Positions 36,335 to 44,449 of a stretch of 64,000 nucleotides of DNA are shown piece after piece. Source of the stretch: Catalinimonas niigatensis (lineage in GTDB: Bacteria > Bacteroidota > Bacteroidia > Cytophagales > Cyclobacteriaceae); assembly GCF_030506285.1 (NCBI RefSeq), contig NZ_CP119422.1:2480001-2544000 (forward strand). The letters are read 5' to 3'. The notes beneath the pieces were generated by a model. That model was not told where the DNA came from, did no database searches, and saw only the letters and a list, made by a program, of their open reading frames with translations. Numbering within the stretch: the stretch's first letter is position 1; the number at the start of each line of letters is the position of its first letter. The position numbers and the translations under genes are program-made.

Positions 36335-37480
36335 CTATTCAAATAACTCTAAGATTTGGTTCTTAAACTCCGGATTGACAGAGGTAGCAATAATCACCGA
36401 TATCACAAGACCAATGGTCGCCAGCCCCAAGTCTTTTCCTATCATAGCGAAAGCTTCTTTAATTCTTTTCTTTTTGGATTTTGACTTCACTTTTTCTCTT
36501 ATTCTAAACCCTAATTCTCTTCCCCCTAGCAAGCCTATAAACACCCAGGTTGTACTCATAGGAATCACACTTACAAAAAGCTTGTATACAAGGATAAGAG
36601 CATACACAAAATCAATAATTGTAGCGGAACGGATATCTCTAACCTCACTTTTTTCGTTTACGATATCCTGTATTTTGTCTCCTTTGAGATAAAAAATAAG
36701 ACCCAAGCCTAAAAATACAACCGCAGAAAAACCAATAAACTGCAGGGTATCTAAGGTTCTTGGTAAGTAGATGGCAATGTTGGCAGCATCCTGCATGATC
36801 CATACTGACCATAATATTCCGCTGGTAATCCATTGTGCTACAATCCATTTTTTAGAAGCCTTGCCTTTAAAATACTTGGCAGTGAACCGACTAATGGATA
36901 ACCATACGATCAGACCTAATCCAAAAGCCAGGAAGTAAGCATTGATACTTTTACCAATAACTGAAGCTACAGCTCCCGGACTTACAGCAAAACTACTCAG
37001 TAAAAGAAAAGTAGTAGACACTGGCATTCTTAGGCGGGTAAGTACTAGCAGGAATACTGGTGCTGCGATTTGTAAAAAAGCGAATTCATTAGGTTGGGGA
37101 AATGCAAGTACTCCATTATCATCTGTAGCCTGAAGTCGTCCGTAGGTTACATCACCGGAATTGATCCACCAGCCTACGGTTACTGTCACTAAAAAAATAC
37201 CTCCTATGTATAGCCAGAGGACGTACCATTTACGTTCAGCATTGGAGGCAATAAAAGTACCAATGGTTTGTATGCTATCATTAGAAACAGCAGAATAGGC
37301 TGCCAATACAAATCCAAACCACATGGCCACTTCAGGAAATGGATAAATCACTCCTGCTAACAAAAACAGAAATGCAGTAATGATAATAAACTTTCTCTCT
37401 TCTTTAAATATGTCAAAAAACTGATAAATCAGTTCTCTAAAACGACTAGAATTGATCTGTTTATTTTTTGTCTTTGGCAT
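36335..37480 (-). CDS. PiT-like (phosphate permease family) membrane protein
   Basis: 381 residues with about ten hydrophobic segments. Two halves show matching signatures: A-V-S-N-D-S-I-Q-T-I-G-T-F (about 43-55) with M-P-V-S-T-T-F near 153, and M-Q-D-A-A-N-I-A-I near 226 with I-P-M-S-T-T-W near 312. This internal duplication, with N-D / Q-D-A-A-N and M-P-x-S-T-T, is that of PiT inorganic phosphate transporters, where the canonical motif is G-A-N-D-x-x-N-A. Here the Gly-Ala is degenerate, so substrate and transport ability are uncertain. No PhoU-like gene is adjacent. Confidence 0.65.
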   Translation of the reverse strand: MPKTKNKQINSSRFRELIYQFFDIFKEERKFIIITAFLFLLAGVIYPFPEVAMWFGFVLAAYSAVSNDSIQTIGTFIASNAERKWYVLWLYIGGIFLVTVTVGWWINSGDVTYGRLQATDDNGVLAFPQPNEFAFLQIAAPVFLLVLTRLRMPVSTTFLLLSSFAVSPGAVASVIGKSINAYFLAFGLGLIVWLSISRFTAKYFKGKASKKWIVAQWITSGILWSVWIMQDAANIAIYLPRTLDTLQFIGFSAVVFLGLGLIFYLKGDKIQDIVNEKSEVRDIRSATIIDFVYALILVYKLFVSVIPMSTTWVFIGLLGGRELGFRIREKVKSKSKKKRIKEAFAMIGKDLGLATIGLVISVIIATSVNPEFKNQILELFE

Positions 37481-37743
37481 GATTGCAACAAATAGGACGA
37501 TATATTTTTCTTAGTTAGACCATCATGTATTATGGTATCAAAACCAAAATATCTGATACTCTTTATTAACCATGATGTACAGTAGCAGCCTTTTAGGCAA
37601 ACAAAGTTAAGAAGACCTATAAAAGGAGTGATAAAACTCATATTATATTTATGTTAACTTTGCATGCCTAAGAAATAATAGTCTTTTATGCTTTGTAGAG
37701 GACAGTTGTTAAATTTTATTTATACGACATAGCAAAAGAATTG

Positions 37744-37751
37744 TACTTTTG
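37744..37751 (+). promoter_or_regulatory. -7 promoter box of the M16 protease gene
   Basis: TACTTTTG matches TAnnTTTG, 29 bases before the ATG at 37780. This box lies inside a longer in-frame extension that begins at 37741, which argues for 37780 as the real start. No good TTTG -33 box is seen. A second box, TAACTTTG, lies at 37655-37662. Confidence 0.4.
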
Positions 37752-37779
37752 TGCCACAAGAATCAGAGAACGGAAATAT

Positions 37780-39018
37780 ATGATTGATTATCAGAACTTC
37801 ATACTTGATAATGGGCTAAAGGTGTATGTTCACCAGGACATTACACTGCCTATCGCCACAGTAAACTTATTGTACAATGTAGGTTCACGTGATGAAGATG
37901 AAAATAAAACAGGGTTCGCTCATCTGTTCGAGCACCTTATGTTTGGAGGATCAATCAATATTCCTTCTTACGACGATCCCTTACAACTGGTAGGGGGTGA
38001 AAATAATGCTTTTACAAGTCCTGATATTACCAACTACTACATCAGTTTACCCTCAGATAATCTGGAGACAGCTTTTTGGCTGGAATCTGACCGTATGCTG
38101 AGTTTATCATTTGACCCTAGAGTGCTGGAAGTACAACGAAAGGTAGTCATTGAAGAATACAAGCAGCAGTACCTCAATCAGCCGTATGGAGACGCTTTCA
38201 TGAAATTAAAAGCTTTGGCTTATAAGGTACACCCCTATCGCTGGCCTACGATTGGTAGAAACATTCATCATATAGAGCAGGCCAGCATGGATGATGTCAA
38301 AGCCTTTTTCCACAAATTTTATGTGCCTAATAATGCCATTTTAGTTGTTTCGGGAAATGTAATATTTGATGACGTACGCCGGCTGGCTGAGAAATGGTTC
38401 GGTCCTATTCCGTCTGGTGAGAGATATGTAAGAAACCTTCCTCAGGAGCCGGTTCAACAGGAACTTCGTATGGAGCATGTAGAAGCGGATGTACCCTCCG
38501 ATGCCATATACAAATCATATCATGTCCCAGGACGTTTACACAGTCAATATTATACTGCTGATTTGTTAAGCGATGTTTTAGGAAGGGGAAAATCTTCTCG
38601 CCTGCATAAAGAACTGGTGAATAAAAAACATCTTTTCAGTAATATTTCTACCTACATTAGCGGATCTATTGATCCGGGTACGCTTAATATTCATGGCAAG
38701 CTTAACAAAGATGTGAGTATAGAGGAAGCAGAGGCGGGAATACAGGAAGTAATCCAATCTATACAGCAAAAACCTTTGGATGAAGAAGAATTACAAAAAA
38801 CCAAGAACCAGGCAGAGGCTACTATAGTATTTTCAGAAATGGAGTTACTCAATCGTTCCATGAACTTAGCCTATTCTGCTCTCTTAGGAAATCCTGACCT
38901 TGTCAATCAGGAATCTGAACTCATACAGCGTGTATCTGTAGATGAGGTACAGCAACTGGCTAAGGCAACTTTGATAGAAAACAACACCAGTACCTTATAT
39001 TACCATGCCAAGCACTAA
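37780..39018 (+). CDS. M16 family zinc peptidase (processing-peptidase type)
   Basis: 412 residues from the ATG at 37780. The inverted zinc motif H-L-F-E-H is at 48-52 (HxxEH), with the distal Glu in the V-V-I-E-E-Y-K helix near 125. The N-terminal half is the active M16 fold, and the C-terminal half is the inactive partner fold (E-A-G-I-Q-E-V-I-Q). Family members are often the active subunit beside an inactive one; no second M16 gene is adjacent here. No signal peptide. Confidence 0.9.
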   Translation: MIDYQNFILDNGLKVYVHQDITLPIATVNLLYNVGSRDEDENKTGFAHLFEHLMFGGSINIPSYDDPLQLVGGENNAFTSPDITNYYISLPSDNLETAFWLESDRMLSLSFDPRVLEVQRKVVIEEYKQQYLNQPYGDAFMKLKALAYKVHPYRWPTIGRNIHHIEQASMDDVKAFFHKFYVPNNAILVVSGNVIFDDVRRLAEKWFGPIPSGERYVRNLPQEPVQQELRMEHVEADVPSDAIYKSYHVPGRLHSQYYTADLLSDVLGRGKSSRLHKELVNKKHLFSNISTYISGSIDPGTLNIHGKLNKDVSIEEAEAGIQEVIQSIQQKPLDEEELQKTKNQAEATIVFSEMELLNRSMNLAYSALLGNPDLVNQESELIQRVSVDEVQQLAKATLIENNTSTLYYHAKH

Positions 39019-39048
39019 ACACGGTTGTCGCTCTTAACCATACACGCT

Positions 39049-39807
39049 TTATTTCTTTTTAAAAAACATGAGGTGTTGCTGTGGTAATATATCTTTGTTT
39101 TCATATAGTACTAAGCCCACTGCTTCCATTTCTTTGACAGCCTGGGCTTCAGTCATTTTATGCCTTGGCTTAATCATTATTTCGGGATCTTCTGCCCTAT
39201 ATTCTGCCAAAATTACTCTCCCTCCAGGAGCAAGTGAGGCTACAATAGATTTCATCATTTCTCGGGGATGTGAGAACTCATGGTATGCATCTACCATCAA
39301 TACCAGATCCACACTATCTTCAGGCAGTGCGGAATCATCAATATTTCCTAAAACTGGACTAACGTTCGTGATACGATCTGAATTCATTTTTGCACGTATC
39401 ATATCCAGCATTTCCGGTTGAATATCTACAGCAAGCACTCTGCCCTGAGGAAGCAATTCACTTATTCTAAAAGTAAAGTAGCCTGTACCTGCACCTATAT
39501 CAGCAATCACATCATCTTTCTCGAGCTCAAGCGCTTTGATTAATAAATCCGTTCGTTCTTCCTCTTTTCTATTGTCTCTCTCCAGCCAGGCCGCTCCCCT
39601 ATGTCCCATCACCTGGGCAATGTCTCTTCCCATATAGAATTTTCCTGTTCCATCCGTACTGCTGGGTTCAGCAAAGCTGTAAATGCTATCTGTTGTTGAG
39701 ATAGCAGCAGAATCTTCTTTCCTTACTTGTGCGCAAGAGAGCTGTGAAATTAATAGTAACCCAATAAAAAAAGTATTTATAATCGGTATGGAGAAGTTTA
39801 TTTTCAT
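39049..39807 (-). CDS. exported class I SAM-dependent methyltransferase-like protein
   Basis: The ATG at 39807 overlaps the stop of the upstream gene in an ATGA arrangement, which supports this start. The N-terminus is a signal sequence ending L-S-C-A-Q, then a linker. The Rossmann core follows: V-I-A-D-I-G-A-G-T-G-Y-F-T-F (motif I), V-D-I-Q-P-E-M-L, and D-L-V-L-M-V-D-A-Y-H-E-F. Motif I and the acidic ribose-binding residue are intact, so SAM binding is plausible. Export of a SAM enzyme is unexpected because SAM is cytoplasmic. Bacteroidota do encode several proteins of this type. Confidence 0.75.
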   Translation of the reverse strand: MKINFSIPIINTFFIGLLLISQLSCAQVRKEDSAAISTTDSIYSFAEPSSTDGTGKFYMGRDIAQVMGHRGAAWLERDNRKEEERTDLLIKALELEKDDVIADIGAGTGYFTFRISELLPQGRVLAVDIQPEMLDMIRAKMNSDRITNVSPVLGNIDDSALPEDSVDLVLMVDAYHEFSHPREMMKSIVASLAPGGRVILAEYRAEDPEIMIKPRHKMTEAQAVKEMEAVGLVLYENKDILPQQHLMFFKKK

Positions 39808-40136
39808 AATAACTCTACTGCCGGATTCCAAAAAAGTTTGTCAAAATCCTCTATCTGCTCGTCTTTTATTCTGATACCTTCTTGTTCTAGCATTTCCTGC
39901 ATAGCAGTGGGTGTAGCAAAATGATGCTTACCCGTAAGGAGTCCCTGCCGATTCACTACCCTGTGGGCAGGTACATCAGCATACTGATGGGCAGCATTCA
40001 TTGCCCAACCTACCATACGTGCGCTTCCCTTTGCTCCTAAATAGTTGGCAATAGCACCATAGCTACTCACTCTGCCTTTAGGAATGAGCTTTACCACTTC
40101 ATAAACACTTTCAAAAAAATTAAATTTATCGTTCAT
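39804..40136 (-). CDS. alkyltransferase-like (ATL) DNA-binding protein, MGMT family without the active Cys
   Basis: 110 residues corresponding to the C-terminal DNA-binding domain of O6-alkylguanine-DNA alkyltransferase: Y-E-V-V-K-L-I-P-K-G-R-V-S-S-Y-G-A-I-A (about 12-30), R-M-V-G-W-A-M-N. The catalytic P-C-H-R-V is P-A-H-R-V (residues about 56-60), so it cannot accept an alkyl group. ATL proteins bind alkylated bases and recruit nucleotide-excision repair. The downstream methyltransferase overlaps its stop codon, so the two form an operon. Confidence 0.88.
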   Translation of the reverse strand: MNDKFNFFESVYEVVKLIPKGRVSSYGAIANYLGAKGSARMVGWAMNAAHQYADVPAHRVVNRQGLLTGKHHFATPTAMQEMLEQEGIRIKDEQIEDFDKLFWNPAVELL

Positions 40137-40237
40137 TTACCTATTTTGTATGGAGAGAGTCATTGAAACACGTAAAATAAAAAATTCAAAATACTCGTTT
40201 CCTTTAACATAGAAAAGATACATTTTATATTTGCCAT

Positions 40238-40831
40238 ATGACTGTACTTAATTTTAAGAACGCTATTGCTACCAACAAATACTTCATTTACATTTTTTGC
40301 ATCGTTCTATTGTCTGGTTGTGCAAGTAACAAACACGTTGCAGATAAAAGAAGCAGGCCTCACAAAAGAGAAAGGTCTTATGAAAACACTAAGCGATATG
40401 AAGGCAACAGGCGATATGCCCACATAGAGAATAAGTCTGAAAGCCAGGCAGATAAAGTCATCTCCATTGCTCGCTCATATACGGGAGTGCCCTATCGTTG
40501 GGGAGGTACTACCCGTTCAGGAATGGATTGTTCTGGTTTGCTTATGACTTGTTTTAATGGAGCTAATCTTGACCTGCCACGTACCACTGCTGAGCAGGTA
40601 AAGTTTGGCAGAGGGGTAAGACTCTACGAACTTCAGCCAGGTGACTTGGTGTTTTTTGCTGCAAAAAAAGGGAACCCTAATAAAGTAACACATGTAGGCA
40701 TGGTCACTGAAGTGAATGATAAACACGATGTGCGCTTCATACATGCTTCTACCAAGCTTGGCGTAGTAGAAAATAACATTTATACTGATTATTACCGTAA
40801 AATATTTATCAAAGCAAGACGTCCATTTTGA
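40238..40831 (+). CDS. NlpC/P60 (C40) peptidoglycan hydrolase, lipoprotein
   Basis: 197 residues. The lipobox L-S-G-C puts the lipidated Cys at 28. A basic linker (R-P-H-K-R-E-R) precedes the C40 domain: I-A-R-S-Y-T-G-V-P-Y-R-W-G-G (77-90), catalytic Cys98 in M-D-C-S-G-L, His152 in T-H-V-G-M, and His169 in R-F-I-H-A. The triad Cys-His-His is present. These enzymes cut gamma-D-Glu-diaminopimelate bonds during cell-wall remodelling. Confidence 0.92.
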   Translation: MTVLNFKNAIATNKYFIYIFCIVLLSGCASNKHVADKRSRPHKRERSYENTKRYEGNRRYAHIENKSESQADKVISIARSYTGVPYRWGGTTRSGMDCSGLLMTCFNGANLDLPRTTAEQVKFGRGVRLYELQPGDLVFFAAKKGNPNKVTHVGMVTEVNDKHDVRFIHASTKLGVVENNIYTDYYRKIFIKARRPF

Positions 40832-40856
40832 CTTTTCATATTTTTACCTAATTTTG
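40827..40856 (+). promoter_or_regulatory. Bacteroidota-type promoter of tRNA-Ala
   Basis: TTTG at 40827-40830, 18-base spacer, TAATTTTG at 40849-40856, a full match to the TTTG / TAnnTTTG consensus. The tRNA begins 24 bases later. The first TTTG overlaps the end of the NlpC/P60 gene. Confidence 0.75.
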
Positions 40857-40880
40857 CAAACCATTTAGAGTATACCACAC

Positions 40881-40955
<75 letters not shown>

Positions 40956-40956
40956 A

Positions 40957-40985
40957 AAGCCTTTCATTCTTGAAAGGCTTTTTTA
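40957..40985 (+). terminator. rho-independent terminator after tRNA-Ala
   Basis: AAGCCTTTC (40957-40965) pairs with GAAAGGCTT (40972-40980), then TTTT. It also lies at the convergent end of the rhodanese gene. Confidence 0.8.
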
Positions 40986-40987
40986 TT

Positions 40988-41506
40988 CTAAGGTAGTACC
41001 TTCTCTCCTTTTGTAAGCCAAAAGCCCCATAATGAAGAATAAGGATGTATTTTTTTGGTAATTTTATCTTCTTGGTATACAGGCATCTCTTCGTTTACCC
41101 ATGCAAAAATCCCACCCCACAAGTTATACACTCGTTGAAAGCCTGCTTCTTGTAGTTTTTTTCCTACAATATCGCTTCTGTAACCCACTGAACAATATAG
41201 TACTACTGTAGTATCTCGGGCAAAAGTATCAATTTTATCCAATGTAAATTCATCATAACCTACCCATTGTGCCCCCTTTATATGACTTACCTGATATTCT
41301 TCCAAGCTTCTTGTATCCAGAATTAGTATAGTATCTTGTTTAAACTCACGAAATTCCCTCACATCTAAATGAGGAATGTGATGAGGTATAAGCGTTTTAA
41401 GGTACAAAAAGTAGAAAGCCTCTTTAAATATTAAGAAGCTTGTAATCAGGAAAAGTACAATCAAAGCTATCTTCAAAAACCTCTTTTTTTGCAAGATCTC
41501 TACCAT
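40988..41506 (-). CDS. membrane-anchored rhodanese-like protein
   Basis: 172 residues from the ATG at 41506 (MVEILQKKR); an upstream ATG at 41530 adds eight residues. A single N-terminal helix (about 11-35) anchors a periplasmic rhodanese domain: T-I-L-I-L-D-T-R-S-L-E-E-Y-Q-V-S-H-I-K-G-A. Active-site Cys105 sits in C-S-V-G-Y-R, with the positively charged loop end that favours sulfane transfer. It ends in a K-I-H-P-Y-S-S-L-W-G-F-W tail. The role may be sulfur transfer or redox in the envelope. Confidence 0.85.
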   Translation of the reverse strand: MVEILQKKRFLKIALIVLFLITSFLIFKEAFYFLYLKTLIPHHIPHLDVREFREFKQDTILILDTRSLEEYQVSHIKGAQWVGYDEFTLDKIDTFARDTTVVLYCSVGYRSDIVGKKLQEAGFQRVYNLWGGIFAWVNEEMPVYQEDKITKKIHPYSSLWGFWLTKGEKVLP

Positions 41507-41767
41507 AAGTAATATATAAGAGTAACACAAACTAAAAGTAGCAAATACCTAGCATTCATTCTATATTCCCCACCTAAACTCACTACATATTAGCCAAAAA
41601 ATGGAATTGTAGAGCCAAAATATTACACGCACAATGTTTTGAGAGCAATGGCATATTTTTATTCAAATTATTAGAAAAGTTTTATCATTTTATTAAAAAT
41701 TTCTAAAAGTAATTATTCAATTGCTTTCACTTCTTATCTTTATCTTTAACATACCTTTAATTATTAC

Positions 41768-41777
41768 CCCCCCCCTG
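41768..41777. repeat. C10 homopolymer tract upstream of the 479-aa gene
   Basis: Ten consecutive C in an otherwise AT-rich, gene-free stretch (41507-41884), ending 108 bases before the ATG at 41885. A G/C homopolymer this long in such a setting is a classical slipped-strand site. Confidence 0.9.
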
Positions 41778-41884
41778 CTGGCATATTTTTGCAGTAAAAT
41801 CCCTTGGTTACTAGAAATAGCAAAATTTAGTTATAATTGTTTTATCAAACCACTTAGCAGGGACTACAACTTAATATTATACAA

Positions 41885-43324
41885 ATGGCTAAGCTCAAAA
41901 ACATTATTAGGCAGCTTTCGGACTCGGATTATATTTCTATCCATGAGTCTTTGATGGAAAACAGTGCGGAGAAGTCAGCTCACCTCCTCAAGGCAATGCG
42001 TGAAAGGTCACTTTCCGATAACAAAATCATGGATGAACTAGGTGTTAATACGAACGCGTATTATACATTACGTTCTCGTCTTAATCAAAAGATTGAAGAA
42101 TATCTCCTCCAGCAAATGGAGAATCCTCGTACTGATCTTATCAAAAAAGTAGCTAATATTAATGAAGTAATCTTTACAAAAAAGAAAGCCATTGCTATTG
42201 CAACGCTTAAGAAAATAGAGAAAGAACTTTTGGATTATGACTTGCCAAGTGAACTTACTATAGTATATAAGACGCTTCGTAAACTACATATCAATACGCC
42301 TGATCACTTTTCTTATTCTCAGCTTTACAACAAGCATGTTGCTTATATGTTGGCTGTTGATAAAGCAGAAGAAATGCTCTCCCAGTATTTTAAAAAGTAT
42401 GGCGAGTTTTCACTTTCCCGTGAGGATACCAATAAGCTTGAGTTAAATCTACTGGCAGAGGAAATGAATAACTTGTGCAATCTTTATGAATCTCACAGAT
42501 TGTATGTGTACCAAAGTTGTCTAAATGTCTTCCACCGTTTGTTTGTAGCGGAAGAAGTACATGAAAGCAGTAAGATGGAACCAATAGAAGATATTCTGGA
42601 TAAAGTTCATAACATCCTGAATTCTTATTATCTGGATTCTATTTATCATCATTTGCAATTAACCTATGAACTGCTTCGCCTGGAATACTACAATCATTAT
42701 AAGGTGTACCGAAAAGCGGAAGATTTCTACGAAGAAGTAAATGATGCTACCTCTACATTGCTGACTAACTATAGCTTACATACTTACCCTGCTCAGTACC
42801 TGATCAGTAAGTTAGAAAGAGCAATTCGTGTAGGTGAGGAAGAGGCACTTTATGAAGAAAATGAACTACTGTTCCATGACTTTGAGTGTGACTTTGACGA
42901 TATTCCAAAATATGTAACATATGTTGTCTATCGTGCGCTCTCTTGTTTCTATGTACAAAAATATAATGAGGCTGCTCGTTGGATCAACAATCTTCTTAAT
43001 GAAACAAGCCTCAAAAAATATCCTCACGCTCAGCTGGAAGTGAAGGCTGTGCTTGCCTTGCAATATTGCATGATGAATGATTACGATTTGTTTAATCAGC
43101 TTACCAATAGTATACAACGTCAGGTTAGGATATTAGGAAAAGATAACAGCGAATCTATTGTTATCTTTACCAAGATTCTGAAGATTTCAGTGTCTGATGT
43201 CAAGCGTGATAAGTACAACAAGATCAAAACCTTGGTAGAGAAATTCAATCGCTTCGAGATGGTTAATTTTTCTCCTACTATGCTTGTGAAGATGGATGAA
43301 GCCTTTGTCAACCGTCTTTGTTAA
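41885..43324 (+). CDS. large all-helical (TPR-like) cytoplasmic protein of unknown function
   Basis: 479 residues without signal or membrane segment. The N-terminus (I-S-I-H-E-S-L-M-E-N-S-A-E-K, D-N-K-I-M-D-E-L-G-V-N-T-N-A-Y-Y-T-L-R-S-R-L) reads as helix-turn-helix-like. Residues 110-470 are helices with paired aromatic spacing, as in TPR-type regulators (Y-Y-L-D-S-I-Y-H-H-L-Q-L-T-Y-E-L-L-R-L-E). Possibly a regulator that binds a signal peptide or partner, in the manner of RNPP proteins, but this is inference. The poly-C tract upstream could vary its expression. Followed by a strong terminator. Confidence 0.6.
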   Translation: MAKLKNIIRQLSDSDYISIHESLMENSAEKSAHLLKAMRERSLSDNKIMDELGVNTNAYYTLRSRLNQKIEEYLLQQMENPRTDLIKKVANINEVIFTKKKAIAIATLKKIEKELLDYDLPSELTIVYKTLRKLHINTPDHFSYSQLYNKHVAYMLAVDKAEEMLSQYFKKYGEFSLSREDTNKLELNLLAEEMNNLCNLYESHRLYVYQSCLNVFHRLFVAEEVHESSKMEPIEDILDKVHNILNSYYLDSIYHHLQLTYELLRLEYYNHYKVYRKAEDFYEEVNDATSTLLTNYSLHTYPAQYLISKLERAIRVGEEEALYEENELLFHDFECDFDDIPKYVTYVVYRALSCFYVQKYNEAARWINNLLNETSLKKYPHAQLEVKAVLALQYCMMNDYDLFNQLTNSIQRQVRILGKDNSESIVIFTKILKISVSDVKRDKYNKIKTLVEKFNRFEMVNFSPTMLVKMDEAFVNRLC

Positions 43325-43350
43325 TAGTATTACAGTTTTACTAAAAATAT

Positions 43351-43381
43351 ACCCTGAAGAATAAACTTCAGGGTTTTTTTT
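43351..43381 (+). terminator. rho-independent terminator after the 479-aa gene
   Basis: ACCCTGAAG (43351-43359) pairs with CTTCAGGGT (43366-43374), then a T8 run to 43381. It starts 27 bases after the stop codon. Confidence 0.88.
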
Positions 43382-43674
43382 GCTTACTCCTCTTCCTATA
43401 ACACTCTGTCCAAATAACCTTACTATTCTTTTTATCTTCCGAAATAGAATTTCAGTACTTCATGATTTTCCTGAAATGACTTCCTTTCTGCCAGATTTCG
43501 CTAGAAAACTTATGCATAACCAGTCTCCTGGTAAGATAGCTTAGGTTCTTCCCTATTAGGATAGACAGAAAAGGAGAAGGTAGACTTTTTGGAAACTCAC
43601 ACAATACTCCTAGTGAAATTTTATTAGAGTCAATTTCATTAGTCAACCTTGAAAAAGTAATATTACTAGCCAAA
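43382..43674. other. gene-free spacer between two terminators
   Basis: Between the terminators of the 479-aa gene and the response regulator. Weak antisense-type ORFs only (for example 43452-43688), with no start or codon support. Nothing else seen. Confidence 0.35.
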
Positions 43675-43705
43675 CAAAAAAAAACCACATCATTGCTGAT
43701 GTGGT
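43675..43705 (-). terminator. rho-independent terminator of the response regulator gene
   Basis: ACCACATCA (43684-43692) pairs with TGATGTGGT (43697-43705). In the minus direction the stem is followed by a U run (A-run 43675-43684 on the plus strand). Confidence 0.85.
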
Positions 43706-43744
43706 AGGAAATATTATTCGGCCTAAGATCAATAGACTAGCTAA

Positions 43745-44158
43745 TTATACAGCCAGTTTTTCAAGATTTTTTTGGGTCAAAGGCTTATTGATATATTGCT
43801 TTACACAAGCGTACTTATGTGACTTATTGACATCCTGAGGGTTGATGGACGAAGTAAGCATAACAATACTGCAATGAACTTTAGTATCATCTGAAAGCTT
43901 GTCAAACTCATCTAAAAACTGGAAACCATCCATCAAAGGCATATCGATATCCAAAAATATCACGTCAGGGAGTACAGTTTTTCCGTTTTCACCTAGCTTT
44001 TCAATGTTTTTCAAAAATTCAATGGCACTCTTAGCGCCAGAATGCGTGTAAATGTGATTGCTGATGTTAGCAGCTTCTATCATCTTTTGATTAATGAGAT
44101 TATCAATTTCATTATCATCAATCAACATTACCGCGCGATGTTTCTTATCTTCTGCCAT
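43745..44158 (-). CDS. single-domain response regulator
   Basis: 137 residues, receiver domain only. Acidic pair D14-D15 in M-L-I-D-D-N, phosphoacceptor Asp70 in I-F-L-D-I-D-M-P, T/S in M-L-T-S-S near 102, and Lys125 in Y-I-N-K-P-L. No output domain, so a CheY-like or phosphorelay shuttle. Hybrid histidine kinases are the usual partners in Bacteroidota; none is in the window. Confidence 0.92.
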   Translation of the reverse strand: MAEDKKHRAVMLIDDNEIDNLINQKMIEAANISNHIYTHSGAKSAIEFLKNIEKLGENGKTVLPDVIFLDIDMPLMDGFQFLDEFDKLSDDTKVHCSIVMLTSSINPQDVNKSHKYACVKQYINKPLTQKNLEKLAV

Positions 44159-44396
44159 ATTCTTCGCTAACTTTTGTGGCTGTAAATTTATAAAGGAATA
44201 ATTATTATTGAATCAAAGCAAAAACAGTTTTAAAGACAAAGCTTTAACTGTATTTATGATGCAAGTTATAAGAATTTAACAAAAAAAATTTAGCAATTAT
44301 ATAATATCCTTACTTTCATATTTCATCACTTTTTTAATTTTTCATAACACTAAACACATATATCTCCTGTTATATATAGAATAATTGTAGCAAGAG

Positions 44397-44432
44397 CAAA
44401 AAAAAAGCACCTTTAGAGGTACTTTTTTTTAT
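44397..44432 (-). terminator. terminator of the HtrA gene
   Basis: AGCACCT (44406-44412) pairs with AGGTACT (44417-44423), with one G:U. It is flanked by A and T runs on both sides, so it works for leftward transcription from htrA and could also work rightward. The rest of 44159-44449 is AT-rich and shows nothing else. Confidence 0.65.
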
Positions 44433-44449
44433 AAGATATTATAAACATT

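Noticed and set aside
41721-41954. 77-aa plus-strand ORF spanning the poly-C tract
   Set aside because: It overlaps the start of the well-supported 479-aa gene in another frame and has a composition typical of AT-rich non-coding DNA.
43452-43688. 78-aa minus-strand ORF between two terminators
   Set aside because: It lies beyond the terminator of the response regulator gene and even overlaps its hairpin; no promoter or family.
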